Assembly (NCBI GenBank): GCA_026414745.1
Contig: JAOAIK010000040.1
Coordinates: 147,293 to 211,292, forward strand
Direction: 5' to 3'
Origin: Roseococcus sp.
GTDB lineage: Bacteria; Pseudomonadota; Alphaproteobacteria; Acetobacterales; Acetobacteraceae
Length of the DNA stretch: 64,000 nt
Shown here: positions 15,923 to 26,112 of the stretch, one piece after another
Position numbering within the stretch: the first letter of the stretch is position 1
How the letters are laid out: the number at the start of each line of letters is the position of its first letter
Program-made: the position numbers and the translations under genes
Notes under the pieces: model-generated
Database searches by the model: none
What the model was told of the DNA's origin: nothing
The model's input: only the letters and a program-made list of their open reading frames with translations

Positions 15923-16812
15923 GCGCGACCGCCCTCGCGCTCGACCATGTCGGCGTGTGCAACCGCGACCTCGCGCCCATGGCCGCGGCCTACGAGACGC
16001 TGGGCTTCACCCTCACCCCCATCGCCCAGCAATCGGGCCGCCGCACGCCCGAGGGGCCGCTGGAGCGCTTCGCCACCGGCAACCGCTGCGCCTTCCTGCG
16101 CCACGGCTACATCGAGCTGCTCGCGATCCTGGAGCCCGGGCTGTTCGACAACCGGCTGGGCGCCTTCCTGGCGCGCTACGAGGGGCTGCACATCCTCGCC
16201 CTCGCCATGGACGACGCCGAGGCGAATCTCGCGCGGCTGCGGCGCGGCGGGCTCGACATCCCCGGCATCTCCCCGCTCGAGCGGCCGGTGGAGGGGCCCG
16301 AGGGGCCGCGCGCCCGCTTCTCCCGCCTGCCCTTCCCCGATGCGCCGGAGGGGCGCATCCAGCTCGTGCAGCACCACACGCCCGAGCTGGTCTGGCAGCC
16401 GCGCTGGATGACCCACGCCAACGCCGCCGAGGCGCTGGAGGAGGTGATGCTGGCCAGCGCCGCCCCGGCGGAGAGCGCGGCGCGCCTCTCGCGCCTCGCC
16501 GGGCTGCCGCTGGAGCCCGACCCGGCCGGGGGCTATCTGCTGCGCCTGCCCGGGGCCGCGCGCGCCGCCGGCCCCGAGGCCCCGGCCATGGAGACGCGGG
16601 TGCGCATCCTCCCGCCCGAGGCGCTGGGGGCGCTGCTGCCGGGCCTCGCCATCCCCTGCCTGCCCTTCCTGGCGGGCTTCGTGCTGCGCACCGGCGACGG
16701 CAATGCCGCCGCGGCGCGGATCCTGGCCGGGCGGGGCGTGGCGCTGCCGGGCGGGCGGCTGATGGCGCCGCCCGCGCTGGCCGCCGGCGCCGCGGTGGTC
16801 TTCGCGCCATGA
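15919..16812 (+). CDS. VOC family protein (glyoxalase_3-like domain)
   Basis: A 297-residue protein of the vicinal oxygen chelate superfamily. The N-terminal module begins LDHVGVCNRDLAPMAAAYETLGF, includes RCAFLRHGYIELLAI, and ends around IQLVQHHTPELVW; it corresponds to the glyoxalase_3 type. The C-terminal half is a weaker repeat of the fold. Potential metal ligands are His and Glu residues in the first module. Function unknown. It overlaps its neighbours by 4 nt on both sides, giving a GST-VOC-FkbM operon. Confidence 0.82.
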   Translation: MSATALALDHVGVCNRDLAPMAAAYETLGFTLTPIAQQSGRRTPEGPLERFATGNRCAFLRHGYIELLAILEPGLFDNRLGAFLARYEGLHILALAMDDAEANLARLRRGGLDIPGISPLERPVEGPEGPRARFSRLPFPDAPEGRIQLVQHHTPELVWQPRWMTHANAAEALEEVMLASAAPAESAARLSRLAGLPLEPDPAGGYLLRLPGAARAAGPEAPAMETRVRILPPEALGALLPGLAIPCLPFLAGFVLRTGDGNAAAARILAGRGVALPGGRLMAPPALAAGAAVVFAP

Positions 16813-17558
16813 CCGGCGTCGCGGCCTTCCGACGCTCGCTGCGCCTCTACCACGCGCCGGAGCGGCGGGCACTGCTCGATGGCTTCTACGCGCGCTTCCT
16901 CGGGCCCGGGGACCTCGCCTTCGACGTGGGCGCCCATGTGGGCGACCGCACGGCGAGCTTCCTGCGCCTCGGCGCGCGGGTGGTGGCGGTGGAGCCGCAG
17001 CCGCGCCTCGCCCGCGCGCTGCGGCTCATGTTCCGCGCCGAGCCCTGTTTCGCGCTGGAGGAGGCGCTGCTCGGCAGCGCACCGGGCGAGGCGCTGCTGC
17101 GGCTCAACACCGCCAACCCCACCGTCGCCACCGCCAGCGAGGCCTTCATCCGCGCCGCCCAGGGCGCGCCCGGCTGGGAGGGGCAGGTCTGGGACGCGGC
17201 TCTGCCCCGCCCGCGCACCACCCTCGATGCGCTGATCGCCCGGCACGGCGCGCCGCGCTTCGCCAAGCTCGACGTGGAGGGCTTCGAGGCGGAGGTGCTG
17301 CGCGGCCTCTCGCGCCCGCTGCCGGCGCTGAGCTTCGAGTTCACCACCATCCAGCGCGAGGTGGCGCGGGAGTGCCTCGCGCGCCTTTCCGCCCTCGGGC
17401 TGCGGCACTTCAACGCCTGCCTGGGCGAGAGCATGGCCTTCGCCTTCCCGCGCGCGGTGGACGAGGCCGGGATGGCCGGCTGGATCGCCGCCCTGCCGGC
17501 CGAGGCGAACAGCGGCGATGTCTATGCCGCGCTCGATCCGGGGCCGGTCGGGGGCTGA
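16809..17558 (+). CDS. FkbM family methyltransferase
   Basis: A 249-residue FkbM-type SAM methyltransferase. It shows the glycine motif DVGAHVGDRTASFLRLG (about residues 38-54), VVAVEPQP (motif II acidic end), TTLDALI, and KLDVEGFEAEVLRGL, the hallmark of the family. FkbM enzymes O-methylate sugars, polyketides or polysaccharides; the target here is unknown. It starts inside the stop codon of the VOC gene and its 3' end overlaps the convergent OpgH gene by 37 bp. Confidence 0.88.
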   Translation: MTGVAAFRRSLRLYHAPERRALLDGFYARFLGPGDLAFDVGAHVGDRTASFLRLGARVVAVEPQPRLARALRLMFRAEPCFALEEALLGSAPGEALLRLNTANPTVATASEAFIRAAQGAPGWEGQVWDAALPRPRTTLDALIARHGAPRFAKLDVEGFEAEVLRGLSRPLPALSFEFTTIQREVARECLARLSALGLRHFNACLGESMAFAFPRAVDEAGMAGWIAALPAEANSGDVYAALDPGPVGG

Positions 17559-19195
17559 CGCTCCTCGGGCGTCGCGCAGAGGCCGCGCGCGACGAGCCAG
17601 CGGCCGAAGCCCGGGGCGGTGGTGAGCACGCAGAAGGGGATGGCGCAGAGCAGCCCCCCGGCCCAGAGCAGGGCGAGGGGCAGCGCCCAGGCCGCCGTGG
17701 CGGCCACCGCCGCCATCGCCAGGGCGCCGAGCAGCGTGTGCGGCCAGAGCAGCCGCGCCGCATCGCCCCAGGCCACGCCGCGATCCGCCCGGTTCTGCGG
17801 CTTCCAGCCCATCCGCACCCCGAAGGGCAGGGCCAGCAGGAAGCCCGACTGGTGCACCACGCGGATGGGCTGCAGCACCGCGCTGAAGGCGAGCTCGGCC
17901 AGCGCGCCGCGCAGGAAGGCGCCGCGCCCGCCATAGGCCGCCGCGCGCTCGGGCCGCAGCAGCATCTCGGCATAGCCGGCGAGCTTGGGCGCATGCACCA
18001 GCGCCCAGACCAGCAGGAACACGCCGAGCAGCGCGGCGCCCGAGGCATGCTCGAAGCCGCCCGTGGCGGCGACCAGCGCGGCCGCGGCGAAGGCGAGCGC
18101 CCAGAGCGGCGCGCAGGCGAAGAGCAGCACCGCCTGCAGCAGCTGCCAGCGCGCCGCGAGATCGAGTCCCGGCGCACGCAGCAGCGCGAGGTATTGCATG
18201 TTGCCCTCGGCCCAGCGCAGGTCGCGCGCCAGGAACTCGGGCAGGGCGGGCGGGTTGCCTTCCAGGCTGCCCTCCTCCTCCGGCACCACCCAGACGCCCC
18301 AGCCCGCGCGCTGCAGCCGCACCGCCTCCACCTGGTCGTGGCTCAGGATGGCCGAGCCGTCGGGCAGCGCCTCGAGCCGGCCATGCTCGCGGAAGGGAGC
18401 GATGCGGATCAGCGCATTGTGCCCCCAGTAGGGGCCGCGCGCCTGCTGCCACCAGGCCTGCCCCGTGGCCCAGGCGCGCATGCCCGCGCGCATGCCGAAC
18501 TGGAACAGGCGCGGGAAGGGGGTGGCCACCGGCCGGCCGACGATGAGCTGCTGCAGGATGGCGATGCGCGGGTTCGCCTCCATGGTGGCGATCAGCCGCG
18601 CCACGGCGCGCGGCGTCATCTGCGAATCCGCGTCGAGGCAGAGCAGGAAATCGTAGGCGGCGCCCTCGTTCTCCAGGAACTCCATCACATTGCCGGCCTT
18701 GAAGCCGGTGTTGCGGGCGCGCCGGCGCAGGTGGATGCGCGCGGCGTGCTCGGGCAGCCGGGCGCGCAGCGCGGCGATGGCCGCATCCTCGGCCGAGCGG
18801 TGCGGCTCCTCCGCGGTGTCGGAGAGGAACCACAGATCCACCTGCGCCCCCGGCAGCCCGGCGAGCAGCGGCTCGAGCGGCGGGATCACCGCCGCCATCT
18901 CCTCGTTGCGCAGACAGACGCCGATGGCGGTGCGGCTGGCCAGCGGGCCCGGATCGCGCCGGAAGCCGGGCAGCACGGCCGCGACCGGATCGCGCGCGAG
19001 AAGGCGGAGAGAAAGACCGATCAGGGCATTGGCTGCCGAGAGCCCGATCCAGGGCGCGATGAGCGCGACCGCGAGCCAGAGGAGCGCATCGGGCAGCGAA
19101 AGGCCGTCGGCGGCGAGCAGCGTGGCGAGCGCGGCCAGCGCGGCGGCGGCGGCGGCGAAGGCGAGCACAAGAAAGGCGGCATGCCGGGGGGACAT
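17522..19195 (-). CDS. opgH: Glucan glucosyltransferase H (osmoregulated periplasmic glucan synthesis)
   Basis: A 557-residue inner-membrane GT2 enzyme of the MdoH/OpgH family. Two N-terminal membrane helices precede a catalytic domain with NTGFKAGNVMEF, the CLDADSQM acidic motif, the SHDQVEA catalytic acid region and RDLRWAEGNMQ (Q/RxxRW). About five further helices follow. OpgH polymerises the backbone of periplasmic glucans from UDP-glucose and moves it across the inner membrane. It is shorter than the enterobacterial protein (about 850 residues), lacking the long N- and C-terminal extensions. No opgG/mdoG gene is adjacent. Confidence 0.9.
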   Translation of the reverse strand: MSPRHAAFLVLAFAAAAAALAALATLLAADGLSLPDALLWLAVALIAPWIGLSAANALIGLSLRLLARDPVAAVLPGFRRDPGPLASRTAIGVCLRNEEMAAVIPPLEPLLAGLPGAQVDLWFLSDTAEEPHRSAEDAAIAALRARLPEHAARIHLRRRARNTGFKAGNVMEFLENEGAAYDFLLCLDADSQMTPRAVARLIATMEANPRIAILQQLIVGRPVATPFPRLFQFGMRAGMRAWATGQAWWQQARGPYWGHNALIRIAPFREHGRLEALPDGSAILSHDQVEAVRLQRAGWGVWVVPEEEGSLEGNPPALPEFLARDLRWAEGNMQYLALLRAPGLDLAARWQLLQAVLLFACAPLWALAFAAAALVAATGGFEHASGAALLGVFLLVWALVHAPKLAGYAEMLLRPERAAAYGGRGAFLRGALAELAFSAVLQPIRVVHQSGFLLALPFGVRMGWKPQNRADRGVAWGDAARLLWPHTLLGALAMAAVAATAAWALPLALLWAGGLLCAIPFCVLTTAPGFGRWLVARGLCATPEERQPPTGPGSSAA

Positions 19196-19307
19196 GCCGC
19201 CGAACCTAGACCGGTTGCCGGGGGCGGGCAGCCGCCCCGCCGAGACCTCGAAGAGAAGGGAAGGAACGGGCCATCCTCGGGACGCCGCGCGGGCGCCCCC
19301 GATCGTT

Positions 19308-19436
19308 TCATGTCGAGGCGATCTTCCAGAACACATGCCCCAGCACGCCGATCAGGCTGGCGGCGCAGGCGATGACGGCGAAACGAAGCGCGAACAGGGC
19401 GATCTCGCCTCGCCGGGCAACGGGATGGTCGGGCAT
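19308..19436 (-). CDS. Small single-pass membrane protein, hypothetical
   Basis: A 42-codon ORF with one membrane helix (ALRFAVIACAASLIGVLGHVF) after a short charged N-terminus. GGAG sits 6 nt before the ATG. The preceding 130 bp (19441-19570) are clearly richer in A/T than the surroundings, as expected of a promoter. No family is recognised. Codon content and ribosome binding site favour coding, but the length makes this uncertain. Confidence 0.45.
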   Translation of the reverse strand: MPDHPVARRGEIALFALRFAVIACAASLIGVLGHVFWKIAST

Positions 19437-20066
19437 CTGTGACTCCACACACGGAGGTTGTCCACGAGCTTGAAGATACTCCAGGAAACGAAGCCTCACA
19501 ACATGAGAATCGTCTTTTGGCGCACCTTTTGTCCTTTCAATGCGCGAATATAGCAAGATTGTCACACCCGAAGACCCACGCCCCGTGCCTGCCGTCGCGC
19601 CTCCCGCACCGAGATCGCCGCCCCAGGCGTGAGACGGCCCCGCGCCAGCCTTCGCCCGGCCGAGGGCGAGGGGCGCCGCGCCGCCCCGCGGCCCGGCCCC
19701 AGGGTGGGCCCGCAGTGGGATGACCGCGGGCGCCATCCCGCCTTCCGGATCCCTGGCCGAGCGCGGGACAGTCCGCTGTTGCGGAGCCACCGGGCGAGCC
19801 GCGCCGCGCGGGGCGCGAGAGGCCCGTACGCGCGCCGCCGCGCGCGACAGCCCCGCGCGCGAGGGGCGACGCCGGCGGGCAGGCGCCCGGCTGCGACCTC
19901 CTCGATCGTTCCGACCCCGCGGAGGGTCCTGCCGCAGGCGCGAGCCACGCCGGCGCTCTTCGCCCGGTTCGACCCGCGCGTCGGCGCAGAGGCCCGGGCT
20001 CTCCCGCCGGGGCAGGATCCTCGGATGTGACATCGACCAGGGACGGGGGAGCGGCGAGGCCGCGCT
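19437..20066. other. Long intergenic region
   Basis: About 630 bp without a credible gene. Positions 19441-19570 are comparatively A/T-rich and may hold the promoter of the small membrane protein. From 19571 onward the sequence is extremely GC-rich, and the open frames on both strands are arginine-, proline- and alanine-rich without conserved motifs. I see no tRNA, repeat array or clear terminator. Confidence 0.55.
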
Positions 20067-21200
<1,134 letters not shown>

Positions 21201-21827
21201 TCAACCGCCCCGCGCGGCGCGCGCCTCTTCCACCGGGCCGAAGCCCGGGCGATGGTGCGGGCAGGGCCCGTGCCGGGCCAGCGCCGCGCGGTGCGCCGCG
21301 GTGGGATAGCCCTGGTGCGCCGCGAAGCCGTATTGCGGCCAGCGCCGCGCGAGCTTCGCCATGCCGCCGTCGCGCACCGTCTTGGCGAGGATGGAGGCGC
21401 CGGCGATGGAGAGCGACAGCCCATCGCCGCCCACCACGCAGCGCACCGGGCAGGGCAGGGGGGGCGCGCGGTTGCCGTCCACCAGCGCCAGGGCGGGCCT
21501 CACGGGCAGCCGCGCCAGCGCGCGGGCCATGGCGAGGTGGGTGGCGGCGAGGATGTTGAGCCGTCCGATCTCGGCCGCCGAGGCGGCGCCGAGGGCGAAG
21601 GCCAGCACCCCCTCGGCCGCGGCCGCGCGCAGGGCCGCCGCTGCTCTCTCCCGCACGGCGGGCGGCAGGCGCTTGCTGTCGTCGAGCAGCGCGGCGAGAG
21701 CGGGGGCGGGCGGGCGGAGGAACACCAGCGCCGCCGCGACCACGGGCCCCGCGAGCGGCCCGCGCCCGGCTTCGTCGAGGCCCGCGACGGGGCCTTCGGT
21801 CTCGGCTTCGAGGGAGAGGTCGGGCAT
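21201..21827 (-). CDS. rnhB: Ribonuclease HII
   Basis: A 208-residue type 2 RNase H that cuts RNA in RNA-DNA hybrids and removes single ribonucleotides from [21 protein letters not shown] carries the first catalytic Asp-Glu pair. DDSKRLP and ALVDGNRAP (third acidic residue), [14 protein letters not shown] (fourth) and the [14 protein letters not shown] segment are all present. It sits between the radical SAM gene (11 bp) and ccrM (54 bp) on the same strand. Confidence 0.95.
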   Translation of the reverse strand: MPDLSLEAETEGPVAGLDEAGRGPLAGPVVAAALVFLRPPAPALAALLDDSKRLPPAVRERAAAALRAAAAEGVLAFALGAASAAEIGRLNILAATHLAMARALARLPVRPALALVDGNRAPPLPCPVRCVVGGDGLSLSIAGASILAKTVRDGGMAKLARRWPQYGFAAHQGYPTAAHRAALARHGPCPHHRPGFGPVEEARAARGG

Positions 21828-21838
21828 GCGGGGCGCGG

Positions 21839-22933
21839 TCAGAACAGCCGCCCCTGCGGATCGGCGGCCCGCCCGTCGAAGGCCGCGGTGGAGAGCCTCT
21901 CCCTCTCCTCGCTGCGCCGCTCGAGGCCGCACCGGCGCATCGCCACCTCGAAGCGCCGCGCCAGCATCTCCGCATAGGCGCCCTCGCCGCGCTGGCGCCG
22001 CTCGAAATCCGCATCATAGAGCTTCCCGCCGCGCGTCTGCCGCACCAGCGCCAGCACCCGCGCCGCGCGGTCGGGGTAGTGGCGGTGCAGCCACTCCTCG
22101 AAGAGCTGGCGCAGCTCGTGCGGCAGGCGCAGCAGCACATAGCCGGCGCTGGAGGCGCCCGCCTCGGCCGCCGCGGCGAGGATGCGCTCCAGCTCCGCGT
22201 CGTTGATGCCCGGGATCATCGGCGCGGCCAGCACCGCCACCGGGATCCCCTGCCCGGCCAGCTCCCGGATGGCGGCGAGCCGCCGCGCCGGGCTCGCCGC
22301 GCGCGGCTCCATGATGCGCGCGAGGCGGGGATCGAGCGTGGTGACCGAGATGCACACGCGCACCAGCTTCCGCGCCGCCATGCGCGCCAGGATGTCGGCG
22401 TCGCGCAGCACGCCCGCCCCCTTGGTGACGATGCTGACCGGGTGGCCGAAGCGCTCGAGCACCTCCAGCGTGCGGCGCGTCAGCCCGGTGCTGCGCTCGA
22501 CCGGCTGGTAGGGGTCCGTGTTCGCGCCCAGCGTGACGGTGCGCGGCACATAGCCGGGGCGCGAGAGCTCCTTCTCCAGCAGCGCCGGCAGATCGGGCTT
22601 GAACAGCAGCTTCGTCTCGAAATCGAGCCCGGGCGAGAGGCCGACATAGGCGTGCGAGGGGCGGGCGAAGCAGTAGACGCAGCCGTGCTCGCAGCCGCGA
22701 TAGGGGTTGAGCGAGCGGTCGAAGGTCAGGTCGGGGCTGTCGTTGTAGGTCAGCGCCGATTTCGCCGCCTCGCGCGTCAGGGTGGTGGCGAGCGGCGGCA
22801 TCTCCTCGGTCAGCGTGCCCCAGCCGTCGTCGAAGGGCTCGAGCGCCGTGCGCTCGAAGCGCACCGCGGGGTTGGAGGCCGCGCCGCGGCCTTTCGGCGC
22901 GGGCGGGAAGCGGCGATCATCGGGCATGCCCAT
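21839..22933 (-). CDS. PA0069-family radical SAM protein
   Basis: A 364-residue radical SAM protein. The cluster-binding motif is [16 protein letters not shown] (CxxxCxYC at about residues 83-90), preceded by [18 protein letters not shown] and followed by [15 protein letters not shown]. This matches the PA0069 group, distantly related to spore photoproduct lyase-like proteins; the reaction is not known. The ATG at 22933 was chosen for its GGGAG. It likely leads a radical SAM-rnhB-ccrM unit and diverges from the glycosyltransferase gene. Confidence 0.88.
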   Translation of the reverse strand: MGMPDDRRFPPAPKGRGAASNPAVRFERTALEPFDDGWGTLTEEMPPLATTLTREAAKSALTYNDSPDLTFDRSLNPYRGCEHGCVYCFARPSHAYVGLSPGLDFETKLLFKPDLPALLEKELSRPGYVPRTVTLGANTDPYQPVERSTGLTRRTLEVLERFGHPVSIVTKGAGVLRDADILARMAARKLVRVCISVTTLDPRLARIMEPRAASPARRLAAIRELAGQGIPVAVLAAPMIPGINDAELERILAAAAEAGASSAGYVLLRLPHELRQLFEEWLHRHYPDRAARVLALVRQTRGGKLYDADFERRQRGEGAYAEMLARRFEVAMRRCGLERRSEERERLSTAAFDGRAADPQGRLF

Positions 22934-22964
22934 CGCTCCCTTCTGACCCTCGCAGCGTCCTGGC

Positions 22965-23690
22965 ATGGCCGACCGCTCCGACAGGGCAGACCCTGGACAA
23001 AGCCCGCCGGCGGGTCAATGCGCGCGCGGCGCGCTCGCGTCGGTTTCGGTCGTGATCCCGACCCTGAACGCCGCCGCCCGGCTGCCGCCCCTGCTGGCGC
23101 AGCTCCGCGCCGCGGGGGTGGGGGAGGTGATCCTGGCCGATGGCGGCTCCACCGACGGCACGACGGCCCTGGCCGGGGCGCGCGTCATCGCCGCGCCGCG
23201 CGGGCGGGGGGCGCAGCTGCGCGCCGGCACCGCGGCCGCGCGGGGGCCATGGCTTCTCGTGCTGCATGCCGATACGCGGCTCGGCCCGGGCTGGGAGGAG
23301 GCGGTGGCCGCCGCGCTCGCCGAGCCCGGCCGCGCGCGCCACTTCGCCTTCGCCCTCGACGACCCCTCGCCCCAGGCGCGGCGGCTGGAGCGCGCGGTGG
23401 CCTGGCGCTGCCGCGCCCTCGCCCTGCCCTATGGCGACCAGGGGCTGCTGATCCACCACGGGCTGCTGGCGGCGGTGGGGGGCTACGCGCCCATCCCGCT
23501 GATGGAGGATGTGGACCTGGTGCGGCGCCTGGGCCGCCGCCGCCTCGCGCCCCTCCCCGCCCAGGCCATCACCTCGGCGGAACGCTGGCGACGCGAGGGG
23601 TGGCGCCGCCGCTCGGCGCGCAACCTCGCGCTGCTCGCCCTGTGGTTCCTCGGCGCACCGCCCCGCCTCCTCGCCAGGCTCTACGGCTGA
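22965..23690 (+). CDS. Family 2 glycosyltransferase (TIGR04283 type)
   Basis: A 241-residue GT-A glycosyltransferase with SVVIPTLNAAARL, ILADGGSTDGTTA, the sugar-nucleotide metal motif LHADTRLG and the late motif IPLMEDVDLVRRLGR. Length and the GDQGLLIHHGLLAAVGGYAPIPLMED block match the TIGR04283 group, sometimes linked to arsenosugar or lipid glycosylation. No arsenic genes are present, so the donor and acceptor remain unknown. The first 25 residues are not conserved in such enzymes and the true start could be a little later. Confidence 0.82.
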   Translation: MADRSDRADPGQSPPAGQCARGALASVSVVIPTLNAAARLPPLLAQLRAAGVGEVILADGGSTDGTTALAGARVIAAPRGRGAQLRAGTAAARGPWLLVLHADTRLGPGWEEAVAAALAEPGRARHFAFALDDPSPQARRLERAVAWRCRALALPYGDQGLLIHHGLLAAVGGYAPIPLMEDVDLVRRLGRRRLAPLPAQAITSAERWRREGWRRRSARNLALLALWFLGAPPRLLARLYG

Positions 23691-23739
23691 GGGGCGGGCG
23701 CGGCGGGGAAGGGCAGGGCCCCTCTCCAGCGCGCCTCCC

Positions 23740-24996
23740 TCAGCGCGTGGCCTGTTCGAGGAAGCGGATCAGGGCGGCCATGTCCTCGCTGTTGCCCACG
23801 GTCTGGACGGGCATGCGGGTGCCTGGGGTCACCACGTCGGGGCCGCGGGTGAAGAGGTCGGCGACGGTTTCGGGCGTCCAGGTGATGTCTCCGCGCGCCA
23901 GGCGTTCGGAGTAGGCGTAGCCCGGCACGCTGCCCATCCGCCGGCCGAAGAGGCGATAGAGGTGCGGCCCGGCCATGGGCGGCGCGTCCGGCCGCAGGGC
24001 GTGGCAGGCCTGGCAGGCGCGCCACACCTCCGCCCCGTGCGGGTCGAGCGCGGCGAGGGCGGGCTCGGCCGCCTCGGCGGCCAGCGGGCCCAGCGGCTGG
24101 GCATTGGCCGCGTTCCAGCGCCGCACCCGCCGGTCCTGCCCGCCGGTCCAGAGCGTCTGTCCGTCCGCGGCGAAGGCCACCGACCAGACCGGCAGCCCCG
24201 GCCCGTCGAGGCTGTGGCGCAACCGCCCCTCGGGCAGGGCGTAGAGGCCGACGCTGCCGCCGATGGTGCCCACCGCGAGGGTCCGCCCATCGGGGCTGGC
24301 GGCGAGGGCGATGACAGGCCGCGGCCCGCTGCGCAGCTCGCGCAGGGTTCCGTCGGGCGCGACGAGCCGCACCGTGCCGTCCACCCCCGCGCTGGCCAGG
24401 GTGCCGTCGGGCAGGGCGAGCAGCGCGTTCTGCGGCATGCCGAACTCGGCCAGGGTGCGCGGCGTGCCGTCGGCCTCCCAGCGGCGCAGCGTGCCGTCCT
24501 GCCCGGTCGAGTGCAGCACGCCCCCGGCGAAGGCCACGGCGTTCACATTGCCCTGGTGGCCGCGCAGCACCCGCGCCTCGCGCGTCGCCAGATCCCACAG
24601 CCGCACCGTGCCGTCCCAGGCGGCGGAGGCGAGCAGCCCGGGTGCGGCGGCGAGGCCCGCCACCGGCTCGCTGTGGCCCTCGAGCACCGCCTCCGGCGCC
24701 TCGCCGGGGCCCCAGAGGGCGATGCGCGCATCCTCGCCCGCCGAGGCGAGCCGCCCATCGGGCAGCACGGCCAGCGCGTTCACCGCCCCCTGGTGCCAGC
24801 GGATCACGCGCAGCGCCCGGCCCGCGGCGGGGTCCCAGAGGATCACCGCCTGGTCGAAGCCGGCGGAGGCGAGCCGCCCCTCCAGCACTGCCAGCGCCCG
24901 CACCGGGCCGCCATGGCCGGAGAGGTCCTGCGCCGGCGCGCGCAGCGGATGGGCGAGGAGCAGCCCCAGGAACACCGCCAGGAATCGAAGGATCAT
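23740..24996 (-). CDS. Periplasmic WD40 beta-propeller fused to a c-type cytochrome
   Basis: A 418-residue exported protein. A signal peptide (LRFLAVFLGLLLAHPLRAPAQ) is followed by seven WD40-like repeats up to about residue 315, e.g. SGHGGPV...VILWD, GHSEPV...VRLWD, GHQGNV...LRRWE. A class I cytochrome c domain then carries the haem motif CQACH (328-332) and a likely axial Met395 in GTRMPVQ. WD40-cytochrome fusions occur in proteobacteria without a defined role. An electron-transfer or sensing function in the periplasm is inferred. It diverges from a small membrane-protein gene across 131 bp and converges on the glycosyltransferase gene. Confidence 0.85.
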   Translation of the reverse strand: MILRFLAVFLGLLLAHPLRAPAQDLSGHGGPVRALAVLEGRLASAGFDQAVILWDPAAGRALRVIRWHQGAVNALAVLPDGRLASAGEDARIALWGPGEAPEAVLEGHSEPVAGLAAAPGLLASAAWDGTVRLWDLATREARVLRGHQGNVNAVAFAGGVLHSTGQDGTLRRWEADGTPRTLAEFGMPQNALLALPDGTLASAGVDGTVRLVAPDGTLRELRSGPRPVIALAASPDGRTLAVGTIGGSVGLYALPEGRLRHSLDGPGLPVWSVAFAADGQTLWTGGQDRRVRRWNAANAQPLGPLAAEAAEPALAALDPHGAEVWRACQACHALRPDAPPMAGPHLYRLFGRRMGSVPGYAYSERLARGDITWTPETVADLFTRGPDVVTPGTRMPVQTVGNSEDMAALIRFLEQATR

Positions 24997-25127
24997 GGGC
25001 GGATGATGCCGGCCCCTACCCGGCCTGCCCAGCCTGGGTTGCACTTTCCACATGGCTGCCCTCTTGTTCACGAATGGTCCACACATTACCTCGCAGCCAC
25101 TCCTCGGAAAGACAGGGAGGGAGGTCC

Positions 25128-25622
25128 ATGGGAGCGAAGGAACGGGTTGACGGGCTGGGGATGGCGCTGCTCGTCCTCGGCGTGGTGCTGGCGGTGGCGG
25201 CCAGCCTCCTGCCGGCGATCCAGGTGAACGGCCGCAACGGGGTGGTGGCGCTGACCGCGTGGCAGGTGCTGCCGGTGTTCACGGCCATGAAGATGGCCGC
25301 GCTGGCGGCGCTGCTGGCCGCCGCCGTGCTGCCCGCGCTGCGGCCCTGGCGGACGGCGATCGCGGCGGGGGCGATCATCATGCTGTTCGTCCCGGCCCTC
25401 TCCACCTTCCTCTCGGCGCTCTACGCCTGGGGCACGGTGCGGGCCGATCTCGTGCGCCTCTCGGGCGAGCGGCAGCCCTTCGTGCATCCCGGCCCCGGCA
25501 ACGCTCTGCTGGTGGCGGCGGCCTGCCTGCTGACCTATGCCGCCTGGCGGATCGAGCGGCTGGCCGGGCCCGCGCCCACCGCCGCCTCCGCCACGCCGGC
25601 CGGGGCCGAGGCGGCCGCCTGA
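25128..25622 (+). CDS. Integral membrane protein, hypothetical
   Basis: A 164-residue protein with four predicted membrane helices: about residues 9-30, 48-66, 72-98 and 124-142, the third pair joined by a loop with FLSALYAWGTV. The C-terminus is Ala/Pro-rich. I recognise no family. The ATG at 25128 has a strong GGGAGG upstream. Its divergent partner is the WD40-cytochrome gene, and a shared regulatory region is possible. Confidence 0.7.
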   Translation: MGAKERVDGLGMALLVLGVVLAVAASLLPAIQVNGRNGVVALTAWQVLPVFTAMKMAALAALLAAAVLPALRPWRTAIAAGAIIMLFVPALSTFLSALYAWGTVRADLVRLSGERQPFVHPGPGNALLVAAACLLTYAAWRIERLAGPAPTAASATPAGAEAAA

Positions 25623-25692
25623 GAGCCCCCGCGGCGATTCCGCCCCGCCCCGTCCTGCGCTAGATGATGCGACGCAGCGAAAGGGGCAGCCC

Positions 25693-26112
25693 ATGGACGG
25701 AGTCGCGTTCGAGGATCTCGCCGTCGGCCAGACGGCGAGCTTCTCCAAGACCATCACGGAGGCGGACATCCTGATGTTCGCCGCCGTCTCGGGCGACACC
25801 AACCCGTTGCACATCGACGCGGAGGCCGCCGCGGCCTCCATGTTCAAGGAGCGCATCGCGCACGGGATGCTCTCGGCGAGCCTCATCTCGACCGTGCTCG
25901 GCACGCGCCTGCCCGGGCCCGGCGCCGTCTATCTCGGCCAGAGCCTCAGGTTCCGCGCCCCGGTCCGGATCGGCGAGACGGTGACGGCGCGCGTCACCGT
26001 CACCGCCCTCGACCCCGAGAAGCGCCGCGCCACGCTCGAGACGGTCTGCACCGTGAAGGGCAAGCCGGTGGTGGAGGGCGAGGCGCAGGTCATGGTGCAG
26101 CCCCGTGCCTGA
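25693..26112 (+). CDS. MaoC/PhaJ-like (R)-specific enoyl-CoA hydratase
   Basis: A 139-residue hot-dog-fold protein. FSKTITEADILMFAAVSGDTNPLHID and the hydratase-2 motif region ERIAHGMLSASLIS supply the catalytic Asp and His of the MaoC family. It resembles PhaJ, which makes (R)-3-hydroxyacyl-CoA for polyhydroxyalkanoate, but 3-hydroxybutyryl or phosphate acetyl/butyryl associations vary. It overlaps the next gene by 8 nt. Confidence 0.88.
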   Translation: MDGVAFEDLAVGQTASFSKTITEADILMFAAVSGDTNPLHIDAEAAAASMFKERIAHGMLSASLISTVLGTRLPGPGAVYLGQSLRFRAPVRIGETVTARVTVTALDPEKRRATLETVCTVKGKPVVEGEAQVMVQPRA

